64,000 bases of DNA. Source: JAHEKB01 sp049115575 (lineage in GTDB: Bacteria; Bacteroidota; Bacteroidia; NS11-12g; UBA9320). Positions within the stretch are counted from its first letter, which is position 1; each line of letters begins with the position of its first letter. Position numbers and translations under genes: made by a program. The notes beneath the pieces were generated by a model. It worked only from the letters and a program-made list of their open reading frames with translations, made no database searches and had not been told where the DNA came from. Location: the NCBI GenBank assembly GCA_049115575.1, contig JAGDZU010000001.1, forward strand, positions 806,001 to 870,000. The letters are read 5' to 3'. Below, piece after piece: positions 8,728 through 20,200 of the stretch.

Positions 8728-10449
8728 ATGAAATATTTAAGTCTCACTCTTCTCTTTATCAGCACTTTAACGCTCGCGCAGAATTCTCTACTCTACGAAA
8801 TCAGTGGCAATGGTGTAGATGAAAACAGCTATTTAATGGGCACCGTACATGTTCAAGATGAAAAAGTGTTTAATTGGAATGATTCGGTTTTTTGGGCTAT
8901 GGATCAGGCTCAAGTAGCTGCCTTTGAACTAGACATGAGTAAGGCCTTAGATTTAAACCTAGGGGAAGATGAAAAAGCTGCACTTACCAATTTCATATTC
9001 GAAGACTTCATTCCCAAATTAATGTCAAGTGTTCCTGCAGATAGTTTAGGAACAAGAGCAGCAAGAGATTTGGTACCCTTTTACAAATCTCTATTAAGTG
9101 AGCAAATGAACGTCAATAACAGAAAGGACTTTGTTGATCAATTTTTGCAAAATTATTGCAGAAAACAAGGGGTAAAAATCATTGGCCTTGAATCCACCCA
9201 GGAGCAATTAAATGCAATCATAGGAAGTGATTTTGAAGGCCTATCAGACAATTTGCTAGGTTTCTTTGAAAAAGATAATTGGCAATTAGAATTTGAAAAA
9301 AGTATAGAAGACCAATACGCTTTAATTGATGCCTATGCAAATCATGAATACAATGCTGTCTGCGAAATCATGAGCAGAACAGTAAGTGTATCCAATAACT
9401 TCTTACTAAACTTATACGATAGGCTACTAACCAATAGGAATCAGATAATGTATGATAGAACCAAAGATTTGGTGAGCAATGGTTCTGCCTTTATTGCTGT
9501 AGGTTGTGGGCATTTATGTGGCGCCAATGGCCTTGTACAGCAATATCGCAATGCAGGTTATACCGTAAGACCAATGAATATTAGACCAACAAGCGATGAA
9601 TTTCATTTGGAATGGAAAACTTATAAGGGAGATGGCTTTACAGTAGATATACCAGTACAAGCCGATTCTATAGAGGAATTTACTTTTTCTTTCTTTTCAA
9701 CTTTTCTCAATGATGAAATTGCATCCAATACTATTTACACTTCCAAAGGTGTAGCCACTTTTAAAGTGGAGGTACTTGTTGCCGCAACAGAAGCAGTAGA
9801 AGATATGGATTATTTCTATGATGATTCAGTGGACGCAGTAATTGATTACAATACAGATTACGAAGAAGCAGTGCAAACAGAGGAAGATGTAGTAATTGAA
9901 TATGTAGGAGAAGAAGTTGAGGACTATGAGGAAGCGGCTGCATCTGATGATGATGTGATTATTGATTATGTGGGCGACGAAGTGGAGCATGAAGAGGAAT
10001 ATGAAGAAGTTGATGTAATCTATGAGGAAGAATATTCAGAAGAGGAAATTATATACATTGATGGCGGTGAAGAGGCAGAAGAAATCGAATACAATTCTAA
10101 TAGATCTATAATTCCAGGCTTAGATCATCCCAACATAACGGAAGAAATGAATACCTATATGGAAGCCGTAGTAGGTTCTTTTATGGCCGAATCCATGAAA
10201 AGTGGTAGCAATGTAATGGGCTTGCTCAACAATATGCAAAAACCAGGAGAATCAGACACGCTCATGCTCAACATTAATGGTTCTGAACAAGCCGTGGTGC
10301 GCAATATAGAATTGTTGAACAGTAGAATGACCTGCACTCTTGAAACTCAAGATCAAGTGTATTATGAAATTACTTTAACTGGGGATGCTTCAGCACTAAA
10401 ATCAGAAGAATTTCAACGCTTCTTTACATCATTTAAAATAACTCCTTAG
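8728..10449 (+). CDS. TraB/GumN-family exported protein with acidic repeat insert
   Basis: 573 residues with a signal peptide (hydrophobic stretch to T-L-A-Q, about residues 1-18). The TraB/GumN domain follows: the early G-T-V-H motif at about 37-40 and the late A-V-G-C-G-H-L motif near 257 are both present. These conserved His residues and the fold relate to Tiki-type metalloproteases, but activity is unproven for bacterial members. After the TraB domain come about 95 very acidic residues that include a 22-residue tandem duplication (9859-9990), then a C-terminal domain of about 120 residues ending in F-F-T-S-F-K-I. Its stop overlaps the convergent htpG stop by 4 bp. Confidence 0.82.
   Translation: MKYLSLTLLFISTLTLAQNSLLYEISGNGVDENSYLMGTVHVQDEKVFNWNDSVFWAMDQAQVAAFELDMSKALDLNLGEDEKAALTNFIFEDFIPKLMSSVPADSLGTRAARDLVPFYKSLLSEQMNVNNRKDFVDQFLQNYCRKQGVKIIGLESTQEQLNAIIGSDFEGLSDNLLGFFEKDNWQLEFEKSIEDQYALIDAYANHEYNAVCEIMSRTVSVSNNFLLNLYDRLLTNRNQIMYDRTKDLVSNGSAFIAVGCGHLCGANGLVQQYRNAGYTVRPMNIRPTSDEFHLEWKTYKGDGFTVDIPVQADSIEEFTFSFFSTFLNDEIASNTIYTSKGVATFKVEVLVAATEAVEDMDYFYDDSVDAVIDYNTDYEEAVQTEEDVVIEYVGEEVEDYEEAAASDDDVIIDYVGDEVEHEEEYEEVDVIYEEEYSEEEIIYIDGGEEAEEIEYNSNRSIIPGLDHPNITEEMNTYMEAVVGSFMAESMKSGSNVMGLLNNMQKPGESDTLMLNINGSEQAVVRNIELLNSRMTCTLETQDQVYYEITLTGDASALKSEEFQRFFTSFKITP
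9859..9990 (+). repeat. 66-bp in-frame tandem duplication encoding acidic repeat
   Basis: Two consecutive 22-residue units (9859-9924 and 9925-9990) of pattern Y-E-E-A-x-x-x-(E/D)-(E/D)-D-V-(V/I)-I-(E/D)-Y-V-G-(E/D)-E-V-E, inside the TraB-family gene. A partial, more diverged unit precedes them. Third-position differences show the copies are not recent. Confidence 0.8.
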
Positions 10450-12248
10450 AGTTTCTCCATCTGACGTTTTACAAACTCACTTAGATCCTGGCCTTTAAGC
10501 AAATTCTGTTGCAACTTAGCTAAATCCATGGCATCTCGGAGAATGGTAGTTTGAGCTTTTTTCTTGCTCTCTATTACTTTCTTGGCCAGAGGGTGGTTAG
10601 CATTTACTGCAACCACATACTTCTCTGGCATATTCCCAAACATAGCCATTCCTCCCATACCTTGCATCTCACTCATTCGCCTTTCAAATTCCGAACGAGT
10701 TATAGTAATGAAGTTGTCTGTAGGGCTCAACGGGCTGGTTTTTACCTCGAACTGTTCATTATCAATGAACTTCTCAAAAGTGTCCTTTACTGATGTTAAC
10801 TCATCTTCGCTCAAGACTGCTTCTGCATGTTCATCTTTATCAATTAGATTATTTACTGTATCTGCATCTACCCTTTTTAGTTGGAATTTCTCATTCTTGG
10901 CTTCTAGCATGGAAACAAAGTGATTGTCTATTACCTCATCAAGAACTAAGATATCATAACTTCTACCTTTAGCTTGGTCTATATAGTTGTGCTGACCTTC
11001 TATATCAGTGGTATACAAGGCTATAGTTGCTTCATTTTTATCTGTCTGGTTGGCTTTGATTTTCTCTATATAATTCTCTATGGTGAAATGCTCTCCTTCC
11101 ACATTTTTTAGCAAACAGAACTTTTGAGCGCGTTCGTAGAACTTGTCATCGCTGATCATTCCATACTTAACAAACAGGCTCATATTAGCCCATTTGGCCT
11201 CAAAATCCTTATTATCCTTTTTATAGATTTCGTTCAGCTTATCGCTCACCTTTTTACTGATGTGGCTGGTGATTTTCTTAACCGCTCCATCTGCTTGCAA
11301 ACTGCTTCTAGAAACATTCAGAGGTATATCCGGACTGTCTATGACTCCGTGCAACAGCATGAGATATTCTGGAACAATATCTTCTACATTCTCTGTTACA
11401 AAAACCTGATTACTATAGAGTTGTATTTTGTTCTTATTCGGATCTATTTCCTTCTTAATCTTAGGGAAATACAATATTCCGGTAAGGTTAAAGGGATAAT
11501 CTACATTCAAATGAATCCAGAAAAGCGGTGGTTCACTCATCGGATACAAATCAGAATAGAAAGCTGTATAGTCTTCATCTTTCAGTTCTGATGGGTTCTT
11601 TTTCCAGATAGGGTTTACATTATTTATTTGCTCACCTTCAAACTCAATCGCAACAGGAAGAAACTTACAATACTTGCTCAACAGATTCTTAATAGTGTAG
11701 GTCTCCAGATACTCTTTGCTCTCTTCATTTATGTGAAGTATAATATCCGTGCCGCGTTTCTTGCGCTTCCCTTTAGTAATCTTAAAGTCGGTGCTTCCCT
11801 CACAAGTCCAATGTGCTGCTGCAGCATCTTCTTTATAACTCAAGGTATCTATCTCTACCTTGTCTGCAACCATGAAAGAAGAATAGAAACCCAAACCAAA
11901 ATGACCGATAATATTTGCGTCGTCTTTGCTGTCTTTGAATTTTTCTACAAATTCCTCTGCCCCACTAAAAGCAATTTGATTAATATATTTATCAATCTCC
12001 TCAGCGGTCATTCCTATTCCATTATCACTAATGGTTAGTGTATTCTTGTCTTTGTTAAGTTTAACTTCAATTTTAAGATCCCCAATCTCTCCAGCTTCTC
12101 CTCTTGCACTTAAAACATTCAGCTTTTGGCTCGCATCTACGGCATTTGAAATGAGCTCCCTTAAAAAGATTTCATTGTCTGTGTAAAGGAACTTTTTAAT
12201 GATTGGAAAAATGTTCTCTGTATTTACGGATACTTTACCTTTTTGCAT
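10446..12248 (-). CDS. htpG: Molecular chaperone HtpG (Hsp90)
   Basis: 600 residues. The N-terminal GHKL ATPase domain shows N-A-V-D-A-S (N-box), D-N-G-I-G-M and G-H-F-G-L-G-F-Y-S. The middle and C-terminal Hsp90 regions follow, including the S-R-S-S-L-Q motif that carries the catalytic-loop Arg. Cytosolic ATP-dependent chaperone, without the charged linker or MEEVD tail of eukaryotic Hsp90. ATG start at 12248. It stands alone on the minus strand after the FN3 operon, which is separated from it by a weak terminator. Long open frames on the opposite strand here are shadows. Confidence 0.97.
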   Translation of the reverse strand: MQKGKVSVNTENIFPIIKKFLYTDNEIFLRELISNAVDASQKLNVLSARGEAGEIGDLKIEVKLNKDKNTLTISDNGIGMTAEEIDKYINQIAFSGAEEFVEKFKDSKDDANIIGHFGLGFYSSFMVADKVEIDTLSYKEDAAAAHWTCEGSTDFKITKGKRKKRGTDIILHINEESKEYLETYTIKNLLSKYCKFLPVAIEFEGEQINNVNPIWKKNPSELKDEDYTAFYSDLYPMSEPPLFWIHLNVDYPFNLTGILYFPKIKKEIDPNKNKIQLYSNQVFVTENVEDIVPEYLMLLHGVIDSPDIPLNVSRSSLQADGAVKKITSHISKKVSDKLNEIYKKDNKDFEAKWANMSLFVKYGMISDDKFYERAQKFCLLKNVEGEHFTIENYIEKIKANQTDKNEATIALYTTDIEGQHNYIDQAKGRSYDILVLDEVIDNHFVSMLEAKNEKFQLKRVDADTVNNLIDKDEHAEAVLSEDELTSVKDTFEKFIDNEQFEVKTSPLSPTDNFITITRSEFERRMSEMQGMGGMAMFGNMPEKYVVAVNANHPLAKKVIESKKKAQTTILRDAMDLAKLQQNLLKGQDLSEFVKRQMEKL

Positions 12249-12290
12249 ACTACTGTTTTAGCATGCTACTATCAAATTGAGTACCATTAA

Positions 12291-12311
12291 GAAAAACTGA
12301 CTACTTGTCAG
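12291..12311 (-). terminator. Weak intrinsic terminator of the three-gene barrel/coil/FN3 operon
   Basis: On the minus strand a CTGAC / GTCAG stem with a 5-base loop is followed by TTTTTC. It lies just past the stop of the FN3 gene and before htpG, so htpG may be transcribed partly by read-through. The five-pair stem is short. Confidence 0.4.
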
Positions 12312-12321
12312 CAAAATCTGT

Positions 12322-14286
12322 CTAATTAGCGGGAGTATAGCTTATTTCCAATGCTTCGCTTGGAAAGTAGCTGCTGTCGAAAGCAACTATTCTATATTTC
12401 TGTTGCTTACCGTTTGAAGCATATCTATCTAAGAATGATTCGTATTTCCCTCTCAGTTCGCTGATTTGTTTAAAATCAGCCTGCGATTCATCATATCGGT
12501 AGATTTCATAACCAATCACCCTTTTATCTGTAGAAGCCTTCCATTCCAAATAAATGTCATTTGCTGAATCTGTTGCCATACCTTGACTTGGAGCAGCCAA
12601 ACTGTTTGGGGGTCTATAACTGAATTTAACCTCTGAGGATTTCTCACTGACATTGCCATCTTGATCTACTGCTGAAATTGCATAGTAAAACGTGCCTTCT
12701 GAAGTAATGCTATCATTCATCTCTGCTCGGGTACTGGTTTTAAGCTTTGACCAAGACTCACCCTCTTTTTTTCTATAAATCGCATAATGATCGAAATCCT
12801 TAGCCTGACTAACCGTCCATGCAAGATGCACAACCCCCTCTTCAAAATGAACTTGATTCACTATAGGACTAAAAGGGGCGATGTCGTCTGGCCTTCTCAA
12901 TCTAATAGGTTCTGAACCTTCACTCCTATTATAACTTTGATCTATGGCAAAAACTACATATCTATATGCCGATTGTGATTTGGCTCCCAAGCTTTCCGTA
13001 AATGCATTTTGAGTTAGTGGTTTTGGCGTGAGCAGGAAGTTATTTACACCTGAATCACCTGTGAAGCGCTCTACCTCATATCCAAGCAAATCTATTTCAG
13101 CGTTTTCATCCCATGTCATCTGCACTAAGCCACCCTTACTCACCGTTCCTTGTACATTTATGGGAGCTTTAGGGGCTGTCTCATCGGCTAAACTAAAAAG
13201 AATAGTATCTGAATTAGCTTTTGAGTGTTGCTTATTGCTTCCAGCAACATAATAGTAATAAAGCACCCCTTCTTCTGCTTCGCGATCTATATACCTAGCC
13301 CTCTTCATTTTTAATAGTGAAGAAGGAGGATAAATACGAGTATATGTTCCATGATAACTATCTCCACGATATACCTCATAGTGAAGACTTGAGTCACTAA
13401 TGCTCCATTTTAATTCTACATCTCCAACCCTGTCCGTAGCTTCTAAATCACTTATATAGAGTTTGTGTTGGGGTGTAGGAATCACCTCCAATATTTCACT
13501 CATCTCACTTTCCATTCCAAAGGCATTAAAGAACTTTATGTAGTAGAAATAGGTGACGCCATTGTGTAAATAATTGTCTGTGTATTCTGATTCACTCTCC
13601 TCTATACTAAAACTGATGTTGCCAATAGGATTTAGTTTGATATATGGCCCAAGTAGAGCATTAGATCTGTAAACATAGTAGCCCACCGCATCCATTTCAT
13701 TTGCAGCTTTCTTCCAACTTAAAGAAACACTTTGGTCTCCAGACTCAGCCTTAAATACACTAGGTACTTCTACCATTTGGGTAGCTATGGATCCTATATT
13801 CTCTTCCAAATAGGCTTTATCACTACCGTTGATTACCATATCAACTTTCACTTTCAAGGAATTTGAAGTTCCAGTTTCAATCACAACATACTCGCCCATA
13901 GCTTGAGCCATATTTATGTTCAACCCCGTAAAAGCTCCAAAGAACTGGTAGGCTTCGTTATTAGCCGCTAATTCATCATACTCAGCTTGGGTAAAATCTC
14001 CTTCGGCATCTTCTATTCCGGCCAGCTGTAAGAATAATTCCGTTGAACCTCCTATGAGTTTATCAATCTTAGAATTCTTAACTAAACGCATGGTTTCTTT
14101 TTGTAACTGCCAACCACTGCCATTATCTGTATAGACTTTATAACCTTCCAGTCCTTGTGCTTGACCACTCTTCCATCTCAAATGCAGATTCTCTCCATCA
14201 TAAAAACTTATGATGTCTTGAGCGTAAAGATTTCCTCCTAGAACTATAAGGTAAAAACAAAGGATATATCTAATTATTGTTCTCAA
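12322..14286 (-). CDS. Exported multi-domain fibronectin type III protein (operon gene 3)
   Basis: 654 residues from a TTG start whose TTGA overlaps the stop of the giant coiled-coil gene, a sign of translational coupling. Signal peptide ending in L-Y-A-Q (about 1-23). After a short N-terminal piece come five fibronectin-III-like modules (about 165-265, 272-360, 370-462, 466-555, 558-652). Each has the Tyr-x-(V/I)-(Y/F)-R strand and a W-(K/S/D/T)-x-(A/S) motif. It ends Y-T-P-A-N with no recognisable T9SS sorting domain or lipobox, so it may stay periplasmic or travel with its operon partners. Likely an extended binding or spacer protein for the giant protein; function unknown. Confidence 0.8.
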   Translation of the reverse strand: MRTIIRYILCFYLIVLGGNLYAQDIISFYDGENLHLRWKSGQAQGLEGYKVYTDNGSGWQLQKETMRLVKNSKIDKLIGGSTELFLQLAGIEDAEGDFTQAEYDELAANNEAYQFFGAFTGLNINMAQAMGEYVVIETGTSNSLKVKVDMVINGSDKAYLEENIGSIATQMVEVPSVFKAESGDQSVSLSWKKAANEMDAVGYYVYRSNALLGPYIKLNPIGNISFSIEESESEYTDNYLHNGVTYFYYIKFFNAFGMESEMSEILEVIPTPQHKLYISDLEATDRVGDVELKWSISDSSLHYEVYRGDSYHGTYTRIYPPSSLLKMKRARYIDREAEEGVLYYYYVAGSNKQHSKANSDTILFSLADETAPKAPINVQGTVSKGGLVQMTWDENAEIDLLGYEVERFTGDSGVNNFLLTPKPLTQNAFTESLGAKSQSAYRYVVFAIDQSYNRSEGSEPIRLRRPDDIAPFSPIVNQVHFEEGVVHLAWTVSQAKDFDHYAIYRKKEGESWSKLKTSTRAEMNDSITSEGTFYYAISAVDQDGNVSEKSSEVKFSYRPPNSLAAPSQGMATDSANDIYLEWKASTDKRVIGYEIYRYDESQADFKQISELRGKYESFLDRYASNGKQQKYRIVAFDSSYFPSEALEISYTPAN

Positions 14287-17200
14287 ATTGGTGTTGTTGA
14301 ATCTATTTCTACTGTTTTAGAACCTTCATACCATAGCACTTTGTACCTGGCCCTTGCTATCCCTCTTATCCTTGCTTCAGACGATGTAATTCTCAGTTCA
14401 GCTCCTGTAATATTTACAGCACCATTTATTACATCAAAACTCTTGTCGAAGGCTTCTACATTAACATCCCAATTCCCTAAAATTCTAGGACGGGCTGTAC
14501 CAGTTGGAGGTTGGTAAACATATTGCAGATCTAATTTTGCATTAAGATCAAAGGAGGCAGTAAGTGTACCAAAACCCAACGGAATTTCTTTATTTACATC
14601 ATAGGTTAATCTTCCATCCATTTTAATTCGCGTTTCTGATATCTCCAAAGAAGCATCTGCGTTAATGGTCTGGAATAAAGAAGCATTTAACTGTTCACTC
14701 CATACATAACGACTTCTATTTGGAGGATAACTAAAATTAATCTTTCCTCTTGCCAAGAATAACGCTCCTTCGGCATCTGTTAAGCCCACAAATGCAGCTA
14801 TATATCCATCAATGGATGGATTGCTAGCCATATTTCTCAAATTGATTTGACCTTCACCATATAAGCTTTCTTCTTTTGTTAAGGCCCAAGCTTTTCCATA
14901 CATAGAAATATTACCACTCACATAGCTCAATTCCATACGCCCTGCTATTAACTCACCGCCAGGTGCGTTTCCAACTCCCACTTTGGCTTTCAAGGAGAAG
15001 CCTGCATCCTGCATTGGACTGCCGTCTTGATTGCCTAAAGGAGGTATGAAGTTATACCCTACACCTCCCCCAAATTCAAGGAAGGAGAATCCTGTTTGTG
15101 CAATAGGGATGGGGAATGCGGCACCAATCTCACCATACCAATAGCTAAAGCTTTCATCTCGTGATATAGGTTGATTTCCCACTATCAGCATTCCATCTAA
15201 GCCCTTATTGAATTTCTTGAACTTCACATCGAACTTTCCTTGGAACACCGCTTGTTGATAGGTGAACTCACCTTTAAAATTGATTGGCCCTTTATCAAAA
15301 TCTATATCTAGCTTCTTAAATGTTAAGGTTGGGCCCGTTTTAATTTCTGCCGCAGCATCTATCGCTAATATCCCCTTAAAATCTACTTTACCATCAAAGG
15401 TCATTCCGTAATCCCTTTCGTTTCTAAAATGGAAACCCAGGTGTCTTAGATTCATTTTAAAACCTTTGCCTATTTCTATGTCCTCTTCAACACTTATGTT
15501 TTCAGCTTCAACTTCACCTTTAGAGGTAAGCTTGAATCCATCAATATTAATGTCGCCATGCTTCTCAGAATTGATTTTAGCGCTTAACGTAATAAGTCCC
15601 TCTTTTTTCTGTGGTAGGTATTCTGCTCCAGCTACTTTTAATACAAAAGTGGTTTTAAACTGTGGCAGGTATAAAGGTTGTGTTGAGGTTAGTTCCGCCA
15701 CATATCTGGTTTGGCTCAATGAAATTTTTATTCCAACCTCACCTTCCATTGGGCTAGGTACTGTCATGACACCATCGAAAGTTCCATTCAAGAGTTCATT
15801 GTTTTTAAATTCTGCAGTCAAGGTTTTCAGCTTTACTTCATAACCCGCAAATCCTAAACCCAACAACTGGCCATCCATCCCAATTTTTCCACTTACTCCT
15901 CTTTTACCTATAGAGAAATTTTGCACTCCTAAGGTGCTTCTTCCATTTACACCTTCTCTATTAAATGATTCAGGTAGCTCCAATGTGGCCTGTACAATAA
16001 CCAATCCTTGGAAATCATCAGGCAATGGCGCTTCTGATTCCCCTCGGTGCATATCCAGAATTACGCTGGTTCCTTTCTTTAGTTTAAAGTCGTTGAGTTC
16101 TACTTCTGGCAAATTTGAAATCTTACCCATGAAGTCTCCATTCCCATCAATTTTAGCCTCAAAAGCAACCGCTTCCTCTAGCTTTTCATGCTTGACCTCT
16201 CCAGTTAAACTGGCGCCGGTAGTGGCTAATACTCCAAAACTTGAAATGGTTAACTCAAAACTGCTGAATTGGTATTTTACGCCTTCAGCACTTTCGTATA
16301 TGACACTTCCCTCTTTAGCAATAAACTCTGCATCATCTCCATCTGCACTTTTCTCTACTTTAACCCCATCTACTTTAATCTTCAATTTCTTAAATGCTTC
16401 TTTAATTGGCATATCATCTGGAATAGCATCAACAGAAATATGTGCATCTCCACTTATTGTGGTTCCAGGACTGGCTTCATTATCTAATACTATCACAAAT
16501 GGAGTCTCGGATGTGCCAATTTTAAACTCCTTAATTTTTTCAGTATCTATCTTACCTTTAGCTTCATAGTCTTCTGCTATGTCTTTATATTCTTCAGGTG
16601 TTTTAGAAGTCACTTCAAATTGTTCATTCTCCGGAGCATCTTTTAACATAGTCATGGCTATACCAAATTCCTCCGTACTTTCACTTTCCGGTTCCACTTT
16701 GGCTTCTCCTTCAGACTCAAAACTCAATTCTATGCCATTAGCAAATTCATTATCGAAATTCAAGGTTCCAAATACCAACCAATTTCCTATGTCCTCTGTG
16801 TCTATAGCGCCAAGAGCGCCTTCAACATTAGCACTTCCATTCTTAAGCATTTTTTTTGCTTCATCCAAGGCCTTTTTGTTTACTTCATATGCCATGATTT
16901 GATAAGAGTGTATCAAAGGAGATGTAGCCTCAATTTTCTCTTCTTGAATGACTTCACCTCCTCTTTTCCACTGTATGATAATTTCAAACTTGCCATATCC
17001 TTTGCCGTAATAAAAATAAGTATCAGCCAGATAACCTGAGCCGTCTGTGCTTCCATCTTTTTCCGTGCTTCCTCCTTCATCAAAACCAAAATCTTCTGCA
17101 TCACCATATGTTTTAGATACTTCTAAATGAATGGTTTCTCCTGCCAAGCCTTGATGATCTCCTTGCACTACTCTGGTAGTAATCTTTGATTTTCCACCTG

Positions 17201-20200
17201 GAGAACCTTTCACAGATTTAGAAGTTTCTATCATAACCCCAGCTGTAACATCATACTCCCCTTTACCTCCAACTTTGTCGTCTTTATAAATCTTGCTCGC
17301 TTCGTATTTGGCATTAATCATTTGCCTTTCTGTCTTCTTGTCTTTGGCCACTTCTGCTGGTTCCCATAAAAACATCCCAAGAGTATTACTAGATGCTGGG
17401 CCAACTATTACTCCACCACCAAATTCATATCGACCCAAATCCACTATTGAATCATGTAAACCTGCCATGGATACACAGAAATCATCATCCTCTTCTGTTT
17501 CTTCTTCGCCTCCATCAGTAGTGCTACCATCACCATTTTCCCCTTCCCCATCTCTGGTTCGGGTGCCATCATGTTGATCTCTAGTTCTGGTAGTATTGTC
17601 ACCTAGTGGATCTCCACCGGTATTACCTGCGTCTCCACCAGTAGGCGTACCTTCGCCTCCTGCATCTGTCCCAGAAGTTGCACCGTCTCCCCCCTCTCCA
17701 GCTTCAGAAGCTAATCTGTATTCTTTTTCCTCAGGAGATTCACCTTCTGATATACACTGATAATTGAACTCATCTTTATCTGTTGAAAATGCGGAACTTG
17801 CAATAACCACATCTTTAGAAAGTAAAGGCGCATCATCCGGAATAACGGGCCAAAGCTCATTCAATAATTTACCGTCTTCATATAACAATGCACGAGTTCT
17901 TGGCTCTTCACCAGCAGCTAATCCTGCAAATTGTGGCGAATTCATAATGTCGTTTTCAACTATCAGATAGCATTTTGAAGGCTCCTCTATAGTTGAGCCA
18001 TTTCCACTCGCAGTGAGACCTGTAATACTTGCAACCCTGCTGCTATAGGTTAATGTAACCGTTTCCTCTTTAGGGTCATCATCTTCCCTCCAATGGTCGG
18101 CAACTCCGTCGTCTGCAATAATCTTCAACTTGGTGGTGAAGCTGGCTTTTTCAAACTTCTCGTTTATGAAATCTTGTAGTTCCTTCCTTGCATCTTTGAG
18201 AGCGTCTTCCGCTTTTTCAACTGCATCTTTAGATTTCTCTTCAGCCTTCTTTTTCTCTTCAATTTTTACTTCAATTTCAGCCTCTGCTTTCTTTTTCTCA
18301 TTCTCTAGCTTCTCTAGCTTGGCTTCTATTTCTTCTAGCTTCTTATTGGCTTTTTGCAAATCTTCATCTTCATTCATAAGACTATCAATGTCCGCTGGGG
18401 CCTCAGCGCTGTCTCCTAATTGCTCTAGTTTTTTAAGGTCTTTATTGGCTTGAAGCAAATCAGCTTCTGCTCCTTCCAAGTCGTTTTCTAACTCCTGAAG
18501 TTTCTTTCTGTTTTCAAGTTGTACGCTCTGCATAGTAAAGCGTTCTTCCCTAATCTGAGTAACCTCTTTTTGAAGCTCACCCATTTTGTCTTTCACCTCT
18601 TTCAGCTCCTTGGCCTTAATCCCTATGTTCTCTACATAAAAATTGACCTGTTCCTGATTGGATTCCATTTCAGCCTCAAGGCGATTTAGTTCTTTTCTTG
18701 AACTTGCAATGCCAGCAATGTTGTCTAATGCTGACGCCCTTGAGAGGTTGTTGTTTTCTCTACCTATACTAGTTCTTAAAGCAATTTCCTTTTGCTTATA
18801 CTCTCTTAACTTAGCAACATTATCGTTCATATTGCTTTGATGCTGGTTTGCATCAAGTTGCAGTTCCTCAATTTCTTTCAGCTTTTCATCAATAAGCTTA
18901 TTCTTACCGGCTAGCAAAGAGTCTGTCCCTTCAACTATATCCTTTCTATAATTGTCTAACTCCTCTTGTGCATCTTTAGCCTCAGTATCTAGATCATCTA
19001 TTTTCTCTTTTTGCTCTTCTTTATCATTTTCTAACTTTTCTCTGGCTTCTTCCTCTGCTTCTCTCGCTTCCCTCAACTTAACCCCTGCTTCTCTTTTCTT
19101 TTCTGCAGCCTCTTCTTCAGCTTCTCCTTTTTCCTCTTCTAGCTTTTTAACAGATTCTTCATTCTCTTTCAGTTTGATAAGTTCTTTAGCTATAGAAACC
19201 ATCATTCCACTGTATTTCGCTTGCAAACCAGCTTTATCAGCCATAGCTTGATTCAGAGAGTCTTTTTTCTCCTCCACCTTTACAACCAAATCTTTAAATT
19301 TGGTAGCATCAGCTCCTTCCAATAATTCATCAAGCGTTGGAGGAATGTAATAAACTATTGCACCTGTGGCAGACTTAGTGGCAGCGGTGGCAGCTTCTAA
19401 GTTTCCTAAAAGCTCTTTTCTTTTCTCAGCTAAATCATCAAGCTCTTCTTTAAGATCTTCTAACTCTTCTTCAAGCTCTTCCTTCTTATTATCCAGTTCT
19501 TCATTGGCATTTTCTAAATCAGCAATTTCTTGATCCACTTCTTCTTTTTGCCTCTCCACACTTCTCTTATCTTCTTCTAAGAACTTTTTCTCATTGGCAA
19601 TGTTGGTAGAATCCTCCTTCATTTTAATGAGAGCATCGTAAATTTTCTTAATGTCGAATTGAATATCTAGCTTTCTGAGCTCTTTGCTGCTCACCTCATC
19701 ATTATATTCATCCCTTTTTTCAGCTGTTTTCTTTCTTCGCTCCTCTACTTTCTTATTAAAAGCATTTTGGGTGCGGTTTATGGAGGCATTCAAATCTGCA
19801 AGCTTGCTTTTGTTGGCATTCAATTCACCCTCATATTCCTTCATCTTATCTTCATAAGCCTGAAATGCCTGTTCTAAAGCGGAAATCGATTGTTCTATTC
19901 CAGCTTCTGCACTTGCAAGTTGCGCTTCAATAGAACTGAGCTTATCTTGTTCTGTTTCTATTTTATCTTTTATTAGGGGATCAATTACGGTTGAAGTCCT
20001 ACTAAGACTGTCTACACTTTTCTTATAGTTATTTTCTGCGGACTGAACGATGCTCAATGCCTCAGAGGCTTCGGTACTTCCAGCTTTTCTGCTTGCAGAA
20101 GCAATGGCCGATGAAAGTTGAGACAGTTTAGATGTAAATTCAGTGAAGCTAGTAGATCTATTTGTGGCTGAATTGGAAAGCTTCTCACCTTCTTGAAATA

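Noticed and set aside
10551..12038. Several long open frames on the plus strand opposite htpG
   Set aside because: They mirror the codon pattern of the strongly conserved htpG gene, begin at arbitrary ATGs, show no signal peptide or motif, and their translations are low-complexity membrane-like sequence.
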